This document shows positions 34,961 through 47,303 of a stretch of 64,000 nucleotides of DNA, piece by piece. Origin of the DNA: Rachycentron canadum (Eukaryota > Chordata > Actinopteri > Carangiformes > Rachycentridae); contig CM076649.1 in assembly GCA_038496675.1 (NCBI GenBank), positions 17,848,337-17,912,336 of the forward strand. The letters run 5' to 3'. Each line of letters begins with the position of its first letter. Position 1 is the first letter of the stretch. A program made the translations under genes and the position numbers. The notes beneath the pieces are model-generated. The model was not told the origin of the DNA and ran no database searches. It saw only the letters and a list, made by a program, of their open reading frames with translations.

Positions 34961-35724
34961 CCTATATTGCTGGTTGGCTGTTCCCTGCCTCTTCCAGGCT
35001 GTGCAGCCACCAGCATCATTAGATGTTTTTTGCAATTGTGTTACCAAAATTCAACAACAGGGCAATGTTAATGTCACCATCACAAGCAGCAGATGACATT
35101 GACATTTTATGTTTTAACCCTTTAAGCGTCAGAGTTTTATTTAAAAAATATTGGATTTTGTAATCAAGATCAAGGTTTGAAAGTGGTTAGAGATAAAGGC
35201 TGACGGTAAATGAGAAAAAGATTGAGAATGACCACTGACATGCAGGGACGAACGGTAACTATTACTGTTATTACACAACAGATCATCATCTCCTAAAGGC
35301 AGATATTCTCCTTTAGAGTTACAGATCCATAACTTCGTCACGAGTCAACTTTTTTTTCTGCTTCAATTTACTCGAACACAATGGACAGAATTGCTTCTGT
35401 GTCAATGCATGTGAGCATGTTCAGAGCATCTTTCCTCTGCTATCTCCTCGAACACTCTGAATAGGAAAATGATGTGTTTTTGGGCTAGAATCAAAGAAGT
35501 GCATGTCTGTTAATTGGTGGTAGAGAGTACAAATTATTGTCTGTTTTATTGAGTATTGCTGTTGCTATTTCGCGACTTTGGCATTCAGAGGGTAAAGTTG
35601 TGTTATTAAGTAACCAAAATCCTATGTCTTCCAAATGTCTGTTGCCAACGCTATCTTGACCCATAAAATACTGATATTCTAGTTGTGAGCAAAATCTAAT
35701 GTCTATATTAGCCACGGTTGGGTT

Positions 35725-36125
35725 TTGACCAAAGACTGTAAATAAAGATGTGGGCTACTCTGCTGTTGCCATCTTGGCAGAAACTGACTTCACTAACTCC
35801 TGGCTAATCGAAAATTGGGTGGGGAAACGGGGCGTTTGTGAAACCAAGACTTATGCACCCACCTTTTGCTCAATTATGCACAACTTTAAGCCTTCATAAA
35901 AACAGGTGAATTATATAAAATATTACCCCCTGTACAGTTGTCATGGAGGAGGAAATTCTATTTAGACTAAAACAGTTTTTGGACCAGGCCGTAAACATGT
36001 TTATTTCTGCTCTAAGTTTGTGCATTTTTACATGAGAGTCTATTGGGATTGACTCACTTTTGGAGCCAGACTTTAGTGGTTAATCAAGGGACTGCACTTT
36101 TTTTTTGTGGCTTTTTTAGCCCCAG
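35725..36125. repeat. Degenerate teleost interspersed repeat
   Basis: Motifs GACCAAAGACTGTAAATAAA, GTAAACATGTTTATTTCTGC, AGTCTATTGGGATTGACTCA and TTTTGGAGCCAGACTTTAGT match, in order, another abundant teleost dispersed repeat. Diverged, no open frame. Confidence 0.7.
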
Positions 36126-39100
36126 TGGTTGCAGCTTGGCTTTTACGTCAATATGAATCCCAACCAAAATTTAACATTAGTTGAGTCGTAAGAACCCAAC
36201 GTCATTGAGGTGGTGTCAGCTGCGTATGCGAAGCTAAACTAAGATGAGTCCAGCATAACACATGATTGTTATTGATCTTAAAGAGCATTTTTTCCATAAT
36301 GATTCATAGTGACAATGATGACAATGGTTAGGGGGAAAAAACAGCCAATGGAGCCCTGACAGTAAACGTGACTCATGTGGGAAACCTGTTGATAAGTCAA
36401 GACTCAAGTGGACCACAGGTTTTGGTATCAGCATCTTTTTATAAGTAGAGCAGTGAAATAAACTAGACACTGGATATTAGAGAAATATTACATCAGAATA
36501 AAGCAACTGTAAATGTAAAAACATGAAGTGTTACACAGTAAATGTGGACTGACTCAACTCACTAAGACAGTAGCAGTATGTTAATGATTGTTGGTAACAG
36601 TCCTATCTGCTGCAGCTGACTGCCTCCTTGTTTCCAAGGCAGCACGAAGAAGCAGAGGTGCATAACAGCACCGCAGCCTGCTTTCACATTCATAGAAATC
36701 CTTGCCATTAATTCCCAAGAATGGAGGTGAGTTCCAATGCTGATGAAATATATGAGAGGGGCAGAGGCAATTTCTATCTTTAAGCCAACAGACACCACCT
36801 TCACTTCATTCTGTCTTGGCTGGTTGCAGTAGTGTGGTGAGGTGAGGTGTAGCGAGGTAATGTGGAGAGAGCGGGACGATCCCATTTTTTTTTTGTTTGG
36901 TTTCTGGCTTATAAATCCCCTGCATCTCAATCAGACTGTGAACACATCAGTCTGGCTGAGGCTGAGACAGGAAGAGAGAGGGTGGCTGTTTGGCTGGTGA
37001 TGTGAATGAACCTGCAATTCATGACTGCTGCAAACATAGCTGAGCTACAACATTTCCATTCTGCAGATATATTTGTCTTTACTCTAAATCTCCTTACAGT
37101 ACATCGCAAAAAGAGTGTCATACAAGCGTTGGCAAGTTGGAGCGAGAACATAAATGATTCACCGGCTTGCTGACTCTGAGGGGCCCACGATGCTTTGTGG
37201 GCACTGCAGGAGAGACACTCAATATGCAGCGTCAGTCGTGCCAGTTGGCAGCAGGGCGCCATCAGTTGGCACAGCTCACAGGCCTTGTAGGTACTGACAT
37301 CTTAAACAGGATTGTAACATCCCATATGCCCCCAGTCTTCCACCCCCGCTCCTGAATCCAGACAACCATCCTCACCAGAGCCTGAAATAAGACTCATACA
37401 TACGGTGCTCTATCTCCTCTCAATATCTCATTATGCTCCCTGCTGCAGAGAAGAGGGCTTTCCACTACTGCACATAAACCTCGCAAAACAATCAGGCAGC
37501 AGCTAAGGCACTGTTCAATCACACCAGTGCATAACAACCACTCACTTGTGAATTAAATGTCACAGCAGAAGTACCTTTATTTTGCCTCCCCTCAGATTTC
37601 AAATCCCTCCTCCTCCTCCTCTTCTTCTTCTTGTGCATCGTCTTCAGTATCAGTCGCTGTGAGGAGCGCTGCAGCTGCAGCAGCACAGGCAGCAGCTGCT
37701 GCCACGTGTGAAGATCAGAGGCCCCCAAATCACTATCTACAACCTGTGCACAGATAAACATCAAGGTGTTGTAAGCAACTCCACTGCCACTGCCAGGTGA
37801 AAGCCCTATAAACCCCAGCTAAAACCACCAATTATATTATCTGTGAGGTGCTTATGTTGCACACTCCTCCCGACATGAGGTGTTTTATGAAATGGTCTCC
37901 TCATGTGGGTCATCCTTCAAACAGTGTTAGCAGTTGGTGCATAAGCTGTAAAGTGTCCTGAATTGTTGACTCAATGATGGCAAAACCTGGTGTGCTGTAG
38001 TGAGGAAGAGATACGTTTGTAGATATTTAGAAGATGCAGCAGCAGCAGAGGTGCTGCAAATGCACACTGGCAGCACAGGTTCCCAAACTGAAAGAGAGGT
38101 GAAAGTCTGGCTTTCAGCACTTCATTATATCATCTCAAACGCCGAACAGCAGAGCTGTCAAATTGTGTTCTTTAGGGCTAAGTAATCTTGTTGATGTGAC
38201 AGAAAACATTTCAGAGCAACAGTTTGACCTCGGAGTGGGTTTCTCTTCCTCTACTGTGATATTTGAATTCCAGGGGAAGAAATTCTCCTGAAGCCCAGTG
38301 AATGAGTTCACATTAGCCTACCTCCAGTTCCCTGGATCGCTCATTAGGAGCTTGGCTGAGCACTCAGAGTTTTGTTTGGATGGCTCCCAAATGGAAACAC
38401 ACATTTGGAGACGTGCCAAGCTGTCAGCCTTGTGCATGATTTGCAGCGTGACTGATGGCCGGCTGCTTGGATAGAGCAGTCCTCCGGGGTTGTCAGCGGA
38501 ACAAACTTTGTGTCCAAATGAGTAAAGCACTAATCACTCAGAGCAGCTTGTTCTGACTTAAGTAATCATTCAAATTTGACACAAAAACAACACATGCACA
38601 TAAGGGTTCTCAGATATTTGGTTCTCTCTGTAGATGGGTGCGAGGATGGGACGATTATAGAGGCACATTTTAATTTATTCAGAGATAAAACAACTGAATG
38701 AAAAACAGTGAAATCACTGTTTAAAGGTAAATTTGTATCGGTAACTTGTTCCCCTATTGCCAAAACTTTTTTACCTCCCTGCACACTTTCATACACATCT
38801 GGCTGATGTGACACATGGAGCTCCTGTGAGAAATGACAGATAGTCAGAGTAATAATGCTCACAAAGGATAAAGCTGCAGTAACTCTTACATGTAGTGAGA
38901 AATAAACTGTGTCCCAAACTGATTGATGGAGCCCACAGATGCCACACAAGTAACATTAGCATAAGAAAAGTAGGAACACAATGAAAATTGTCCTGTTAAT
39001 TGTATAAAACTAGATTTATGTCAGGTATACAGTGGCAATTTAAGAAAACATATGTGATTAGACAAAACAGTCTTACAGGCTGCACAGACAACAGAAGTGT

Positions 39101-39834
39101 TTCCAGGTGACTTTTGAAAGTGATGAACCTGGCTGTGTATGGATGCACTATCATCAACATCTTGGTATCCTATGGAAACATTGTTGTTGTTTTGTGTTGC
39201 CTGTGTTGTAAACTGCTGAAGATGCTTTCTGAATTTGCTTGTTTTACATCTATTTTGCATCTGTTTTCTTAAGTTGCAGTGCACTGAGCTCTCTAGGGGC
39301 CATGGTACAGATGGGCCTCTGTATTAGACACCTGCAGGTTACGCAGGCCAAACCTGACTCATAGTAAACAAAGTCAGTCCAGGATTTAACAAGCATTAGT
39401 GGTGAACCACACAGGACCATGAAAAGAGACCTCTTGAACCTCTGTCCAATACTGATGATCACACTGATCATAAGGCCTGATACACAGTGGAAGTGGTCAT
39501 CAAAGCCATTTTAAACAGGCGTTTTTGCATCACAAGGCTCCATCTCCTATTAAAATTCAGTGCTCTGACCAGATTAGATGCTGGTAGGTAATTCTGCTCT
39601 ATCAAACAGGAGAGCATCTCAGTGAAGTGTTAAGATTCTGAATGACCCTCCTGTGAGGAATAGAAATTGTAGTTTATCTGTGTAAAATGGTAAAAATGAT
39701 CTTTTTCTGTATAATATTCCATAATAATTTCTGTAGCTGTCCGTCACATTTTGTTATCATGGTCAACTTGGATCAGCTCTAGCTCTCGTTCCTCCGTCCT
39801 GGCTCCCTTCCTCTCCCTCTTCCTGGCTTCATTG

Positions 39835-40085
39835 GGCTGTGAAACTGCAGTTATTAGGAGGCCGATTAAATGGACGGCGCATCCCACACAGTTTGGTCCT
39901 ATTAATAATTAAGCAGGGCGAATATTATACTGTTCACATACTTAAAACATGAAGTTCAGTGAGTAGGTCAAGAATGATTACACACTGCAGGCTGACAGGC
40001 AGCGAGAAACCATTTGTTCAGCAGTAATTAGCCTAAATGATAAAGTAACGCAGCCCCATTAAGGGAGAGAAGACAGGGCGTTCAG
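39835..40085. promoter_or_regulatory. Possible conserved non-coding element
   Basis: A repeat-free stretch with homeodomain-like cores (TTATTAGGAGGCCGATTAAA, TATTAATAATTAAGCAGGGC) and no coding potential. A guess from texture only. Confidence 0.25.
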
Positions 40086-40189
40086 GAGGAGACTCTAACT
40101 GGAGCCACAACAACACACATCAAGGGTTTATTTGACATCATCTACTCAATACTGTGTTTACTCTTGAGGCTGAGAAACAATCTAAAAAA

Positions 40190-40220
40190 CACACACACAC
40201 ACACAGACACACACACACAT
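40190..40220. repeat. (AC)n microsatellite, interrupted
   Basis: An AC run with one AGAC interruption. Confidence 0.88.
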
Positions 40221-42085
40221 AGGCATAAACTAAATAAAACCCTGCGGCAGTCATGTTTAATGTATTTATCATCTAAGCAGGATGTCTAAATGGTGTCAGA
40301 AGGCAGCCAGGAGCCCTGAGGGCGAGCTGTGACAGATATCACAGGCTGGGTTTCTGACCTCCAGGTGAAGCTGCTCTACAAGGCTCTCAAGGCTCCGAGG
40401 TTCATCAATAATTTACTGCACCGCCGTCACGTTAACACCATCCTTAAGTGTGCTCATTATGTACCTCTGAACAACACACACACACACGCACACGCACACA
40501 TTCAACACACATATCCACACAGAGATAGTGGGTTGTGGCGCTAAAATGACCCTCATTACCTTGTGTCATCTTAAGGAGCTGCAGATAATAACAAAGAGGC
40601 CAATCGCTCTGGCAACGTGATCCATGCTCAGTGAAGGGGACTGTCAAATATTCCAAGACGCACTGGATTGTCTGAAATGAGTGTTTCGTTTTTTGTTTAG
40701 CTCTTGGCACAAAATAGGAAGAAAAATATGCAGCAGCTGTGAAAGAAAAAAAAAAGTCCTCCCACAGACAGGCTGAAAAAAAGAGGTAAAGTTCTTGAAC
40801 GGTGATTTACTGTTGCACTTTATGAGCACCGAGGCTGCCGCTCAATAAATCCTTTATCATGGTCTTTTACCGGGAGATCTGATCTCAGCAGACAGATGGC
40901 TGTGGGGGGGCAATGTTAAAAACCCGTCTCACTCTGGTGCTGTGTGGTTCTGCGAGTGTGCGCGTGCAGTCAGTTATCTGGAAACCTGCGGCAATCACGT
41001 CGGTGTGATGACGCTCGTGGCGGAGAAACGCTCTCTCACGTGGTGAGTAATCAGAGTAATCTCCCCACACACGAGGAACACATCCCACGGATCACGGCTG
41101 AGCCCCGGTGGCTTGTGGTACGATGATTGAGACGTCTGTGTTATGATCACGTCAATAGAAATCCAGCACAGAGCTCAGACGTCTGACCGTGAGTCCGCGT
41201 CCCACAGATGAGCTGAACCATTGTTTACAGCTGTAAAGGTCAGATCAGGACTCCTGCTGAGGTTCACCCTCCACAGGGAGGCTTCATCAGCTCCTGCTCT
41301 CCCGAGACTGAGAACAGAGTTCATCATGTCCACGCTTCAATATGATAACATGATTTCAGAACAATTAGAGAGAGGGAGAGGGAGAGAGAGAGAAATGGAG
41401 GGAGAGGCAGATAGAGAGAGGTGATAGATAGATATCTAGATAGACTTTTGGAAATAGAAAAGTCTACCTTTTGATTTAATGTCAGTCCTTTGACCTTATG
41501 AAACAGCCTCATTAGTGTTAATACTGAATGACACATCCATTGAGCAAAGTCTGAGCACAGGCGTTTCACTGTAGATCTCAACTGCTCCACACTGGCTTTA
41601 AACTCCCATAGTTAATTTCTACTGACAGTGCAGGGGCTCAGAACCAAAACAATGGTCTGGTTTTCAAGCTGCAAACAAATATCCAGGATATGACCACATA
41701 CAAAGCTCCTCTAACAAGCACTAAAGTGATGCAATGGCTACTTCATACACTGAGCCCACTGTATTTTTGAGAAGAAAACCAGCAAATGGTTTGAGCTGTT
41801 CTATTTTCCTACAGGCAGGTCAACCTGTCAGGGAGAATTAAGTCCAACTATAATTTACTGTTGTGAGTGCATTTGTAAAGATGAGGTTTTGTTTCTTACA
41901 TTGTGACTAAGCAGCAAGTTCTAACATAGAGATTAGTCATTACTAAATATTTAGACTCAGCAGATGCAGGATGCAGCTAACTATGTCTGCAGCTATAGGT
42001 GAAACAATGACACACAATGGATTTACACATAATAAGTTGAAAATGTTTTAATATATAATGGTTTGTGGTCTGTAACGGTGAGGCA

Positions 42086-42119
42086 AAACACACACACACA
42101 CACACACGTACACAAACAC
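42086..42119. repeat. (AC)n microsatellite, interrupted
   Basis: An AC run with GTAC and AAAC interruptions. Confidence 0.88.
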
Positions 42120-44243
42120 AAAGTCTTATCATGTTTGAATATGAGACAAACAGACAACACCCATTTGGGAGTTTGGCATTGCCCTCAGAGGCACAACAGT
42201 AGTCCACTCGACTATGTCATTATACAAATTTTATTTTGTGTTATTTGTTGTTGAAACTTGAGGACTGAGGCCACATGAACTTCATTTGAACATACCCAGT
42301 GTGCCGGCACGCTGGTGTCAGCAATAGATGACATGTTGCGCTTATTTGAAAAGCAACTGAAGAATAGGGGTCAGTGCTGCCCTTTCATAACACCCTCCTC
42401 TAGCAGTGTTGAATGGGTTTCTTCTGATTGGCTCTGCATGTGTGCAGATCCGTAATGATGAGCTCTCAGAGCCCTGTTAGAGAGCTGCCACTATGTGAAA
42501 TAAAACATCATTTTTACCATCACTTGTTGCCAAGGTTTCTGTAACTTCCATCTGTAAATGTCACATCTTGCCATCAAAGCCACACTGTGTGAACTGTAAA
42601 GACAGTGTGACGCAGTCTAAAGTTCTGGAATAAATGAGTAAGAGGACTTTTAGTTGCGATTGTTTCTGTTTCTAGGGTCAGGAATAAATTAAAAACACAG
42701 ATATGAACTTGTAAAACATGAGGGTTTTTTTTTTTTGTCATTTTCTACCAGATCAGTGTGACAGTAAACAGATGGATGAGTGTAGGGAATCTACTCTGGA
42801 TGAAATGACTCACTTGAATTTGCCTCTTGATGGCTGCAGCTCAAAGGTAAAAATAAACACCAGTGAGCTGAAGTTGTGGATGAGCGTACACAAGCTATTT
42901 AAACCGTCTGTCTTCCTCAGTGCTTCCGGATCGCAAGCACAGACATGACTGTAAACATCGCAGAGCTTTGTGGTTCGAGAAAAGGAAATATGGCTCACTT
43001 CACCTCCTGTGTCATACATTGCCAGCTCTCTGCATCGAGCCTATTGATTTCCTTTCTTATCTGCAGATGTTCAGCCCTTCCTCAACACATGGATCTGGTA
43101 ATGGTATGGGCGGAAGACGCCCTGTCTGATTGGACCTTGCCTTGATGAAGATGATCCTGGAGGGGTTTGAGTCTGCAGCCCTCACGGGAAAGTGTTTGGT
43201 GGACGAGAGCCACAGAAATGAAGACCTAAATTCCACCGTCATCCAAAGAATACACCAAAGTATTACTGATATCTCTGCTTGAATGACTTTGACAGACCTC
43301 ACGAACAAACACCATAACACTTCCATTTTTACTCCCATGAAATCAAATGACAATTTTATTTTGAGTTGAAAGACACCTGATATGTTACAGTAGGTTTTTG
43401 CTCCTGGTGGTGACCTGGAAGCAATTTTCTTTTTATGATATACCTCATTTAACTCTTAAGGGGGAGATTCTCTGTGCTTCCTCCTTGATGGCCCTGGAGT
43501 TGGAACAGGTTGAGTGTCAGGGCTCAAGGATACCTGGGAATGTAAAGCGAGAGGCGGGAGGAATACCAAAATGTCCTGCTTGAACTGAAGAGCTGCCACT
43601 TAGATGATATTTTACTGAAGTAAATTTGCTTTACTGTCACTGTGAAGGTCAAGACGTAAACATATATTACAAATGAGCTCAACCACTTGACTTATTTTGA
43701 GATATTCATTGATTGATTCATTGAAAATCCAAAATACTTGAATGAGTTTTGATCTGATACTTTTCACTATGAGAGGATGGGAAGTCTGGAGAAACTTTTA
43801 ATGCATACACCAGAGAGAAAAGGAATAAACCACACTCCACCAAACAAATCTGCACTGAAAACAACTAACATCAACTCTTCCCTTGTGCTGACTTTCATAT
43901 CTGTGTGTGTGGCAACAGAGGAATGCAGTCATCGGTCAGAGCTTTTAGATGGCGCATTAGTGGGCTGCTAAGCAGCCTCTGGAGGGAGACATGATTGAAA
44001 GCTGCTGTCAATATGAGGACTCCCTCACGTCATGTGTCGCGGCACTGTGGAGGCTTCCTCTCCTACAAACATACTCCCTGGGACATCGCAATCAATAGGC
44101 TACAATCTCAGATACACACTCACTTCCTGTTGGTAAAGCAGCTGAGGCTCTGAACTGGCCTGCATCTGTAAATACATGTGTGCATGTGGATGAACAGAAT
44201 CAATGAGACACAGAGCAGCCAGCAAATAGATAACTTTAACAAT

Positions 44244-44249
44244 TTTATT
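44244..44249 (-). terminator. Candidate distal rybp polyadenylation signal
   Basis: TTTATT on + reads AATAAA in the rybp direction. The distance from the stop fits the long 3'UTR known for this gene. Confidence 0.35.
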
Positions 44250-46662
44250 TGTGAAAAACTACAAGCAAAATTCATAAATAGACATTTCTATTTGAAGCAG
44301 AGGAAAATGATCAGGTTAGCCTATAAGCGCAAAGTCGTGCACATGCCAGAAACATGTATTATTTTAACATTATAAGCTAGACAAGGAGCCGTGATCTGCT
44401 GAAAATGCTGCGTACATTTCCACACCAGGAACATAATGTGACCATTTCACAAGGGGAAACAATGACACATCAGCTATAAGTTAAAAAAAAAAAAAAGAAA
44501 AAGAAAAAGTAAAACTGGATTAAACAAAGAATGGATTATTGTACTGTCCCTACATTTTTTTTCCATTTTTTTTTGAACCGAGCAATAACTTTAAAAGCAT
44601 TGTACAAGACATTGTTATAGGAAGAAATGAGTTTGTATAATACACTTAATTGGAAATTCACGGTTAAGGTTATACAGTCAGTAAAACAAGCATTCTATAT
44701 TTGGGTCTCTGACAAACAAAGCTAAAAAATGTAACCATCTTTACACAGTAAATTAAGGTTACTGGTCGCACACAAGAACAGAACTGCTTGCGCGGAAAGG
44801 AAACAGGAAACAAAAGACTTCAGCTCCGATGCCATTATTCATAGTGTTTGCTTTTGCACCTTTTTAAAATTCTATTTACAAGCAATAATTCATATACTCA
44901 GCAAATGGCCATTTGTCAATAATTTAACAATGAATCCTTTCTGTTGGAGTACTCAGTTGAGTGAACGTGGTTGCAGATAAGGCAGGTGAAAAGTTGGCTT
45001 CTTAGGCCCATTTCTAACAGATTGCATTACAAAGCAGGGTTTTTATTCTCAGTAAAAATTGGACAAAACATTTCTCCTTTGACCCAGCAGTCTCACTCTT
45101 CAGTTCTATTCACATTGCTTTTCCTCACTTTGAACACTGATTCCATATTTGTATGCAATAAAGTACATAATTACATATTAACCATAGCTTAAGAGCAGAA
45201 AAAAGTTATGAACATATATCTCCTGGACTTCAAACATTGCTTTACGACACACGTGATCATCGTCCCTATGTGTGAACCTGCGGAGCTTCTAGTCAACACA
45301 GAGTAAAATCCTGTACCTCAGACCCTGGTGGTAGGAGTTTTCTGGGACCTAACGTCACCTAACCTGGTTTCAGCAGGTCTGGGAGGCTCAACTGATGAGC
45401 TGGGGCCTCCGTTTAGGGCAGCTACGTGTACTGTGGTGGTCCCGCAGAACGAAGAGGGGATTTACTAAGGCCAAAAGTCTTCAACCCAGCAGACCCACAG
45501 CTCCTCTCATCTACCCACTCACACCCAGTCTGCGTCTCATCACCCGCACAATGAGGCAACATCCACCACTGAGCGTTAGAACCAGGAGTTTTCTTCAACT
45601 CAGCTCGCAGTTCTGACAAGTTCTCTGCCCCGATTAAGCCGTGCACAGAGACAAGTGGACAATAAGAACACCATTTACATGGATTATATTAGTCTTTATT
45701 TAAACTGTTATTCATCTCACACATTAGATAATTGCATTTCAAATTGTTATTCATCTGTCTATGTATCATGTCATTATGAAATTCCTTTGGTCCTTCAATA
45801 AATAAAACTAAGATATCATATACACATTTATTCTTTATACAATTTCATACAGTTAAAAGGAAATTATGTTGGTCTAGTATCAGCTAAGGTGAAAGTGAAT
45901 TAAAACCCTTATATAAGCCTTGCTGTTCTAAAAATTGAAAGAGCGGTTGTGTTCTATCAACTACTGCAATATTTTTTTGCCTTCAATGACAGGAGTCTTA
46001 AATTAATAATAAAAAAAATAAAATAAAGTAAATTGAGTTGTCAATCTCTGTAAATTGTTCATGTCTTTGCACTTGTTTTCTGGGATATCAGGTTGAGAGA
46101 ATGAAGATTCAAAATTGTCTTCAGGACCACAACAAAACGAAAAATGAAATCAATTCACAACAGCTTGACACAATGGGTCTATTTTACAGTTCGATATGGT
46201 TTCACCACATGGAACTGTGTGTGTGACCATCCTTCAATGACAACAGAAAAAAAACTAAAAATAAGTGGCTCAAGAGATGAGAGGACAGCTCTACCTTCAG
46301 CCAGAAAACTCAATATTTAAGTATGGAATGCAGAAAATATCAACAGCTTTTAGTGTTTTACACAACAGCCTACACTGTACAGTTAAGGACATAAGATACT
46401 GTATAAGAGATCTGCTATAGCGAACTAAATCATAGACAATCTAGTTGAAAAAGTCAGGTGTCTGAACTTCAGGTGATCTTCCTCTGAAGCACATTGACCT
46501 GTACAGAACAAGCAGACGGACCTGGTGGAGGTCCAGACAGTGTTCAGAGTGAGACAGTGTTGTTGAGAAAAGTGAATGAGAATTTGATTCATCAGCACTT
46601 TGTCACATTGAGTGAATGGGCAATCCCAGATCTGCAAAACCGCTTCACAGTGTATCTAGCAC

Positions 46663-46663
<1 letters not shown>

Positions 46664-46701
<38 letters not shown>

Positions 46702-46712
46702 TGTCTGTCTGT
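46664..46712. repeat. (GT)n/(CTGT)n microsatellite in the rybp 3'UTR
   Basis: A GT run of about 36 bases followed by CTGT units; CA-rich on the rybp sense strand. Confidence 0.92.
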
Positions 46713-47303
46713 GACTGGAGTCTTGTCCTATCATTTTCAAACTGTAATAAAAACACTGAAGGAACGATCGATCGGCAGAGCTACACAGCAAAGCTTCAAC
46801 ATAAAAAGGAGAATATCAAAGTATACAGGTGCAACAGGTAATAAATAAGGGTAATAATAGTTTAAAGTTATTAAAATGATGGTGGTTATTGTGCCCAGCG
46901 AAGAATTCTTCTTTACAAAAACAAAACAAAAAAATGTCGACTTGGCCTCACATCCACATACAAATATAAAACAATACATACAAGTGTCTGGATGCTACCG
47001 CAGGGGGGGAGGGTTTGGGATGGGGGCATTACTCTTTGTAGCCCAGCTCTCCTCGCCTGTGCCACGGGTGTAACCATGAGGGAAGCTCTCCAAGCAGGGC
47101 ATTTGTTTCCCCGACAGGCGCACCGCACTGTTCCTCTCAGCCAGCCAGATCCTCTCAGCATCCAAGGGTGGTCATGGAATGGAGGCAGGGCAGCAATGGG
47201 AAAAGGTGAAATCTCTCCCCCTATGGGATCCATAGTGTCCAGAAACGTGGGGGGAAAAGGGGGCGTGGAGCAGGGCAAGGACGGGAAGGAAAAGGGGCGG
47301 GCC

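Larger units (their letters stand above)
23112..44225. other. Gene-poor region between the coiled-coil frame and the rybp 3' end
   Basis: No exon or RNA gene could be supported in 21 kb. The DNA is AT-richer than the left part and nearly free of minisatellites. It contains a few microsatellites, one long perfect hairpin, degenerate dispersed repeats at 30.5, 34.5 and 35.7 kb, and stretches rich in TAATTA-type motifs that look like non-coding regulatory DNA. Such gene-poor flanks are common around developmental chromatin regulators. Confidence 0.5.
44225..47303 (-). other. rybp: Probable rybp 3'UTR (about 3 kb)
   Basis: This is non-coding sequence downstream of the rybp stop. RYBP mRNAs have long 3'UTRs. 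Several AATAAA signals read on the - strand; the farthest good one is at 44249-44244, giving a 3'UTR of about 3.1 kb. Shorter forms could use signals near 45.0, 45.7 or 45.8 kb. A GT microsatellite (46664-46710) lies within it. Confidence 0.45.

Noticed and set aside
37557..37757. Open frame with Ser and Ala runs
   Set aside because: Low-complexity TCC/CTT and GCA repeats, no splice context or recognisable domain.
23112..44225. Search for coding exons of PROK2 or SHQ1, which flank RYBP in human
   Set aside because: No frame resembled the cysteine pattern of prokineticin or any SHQ1 segment.
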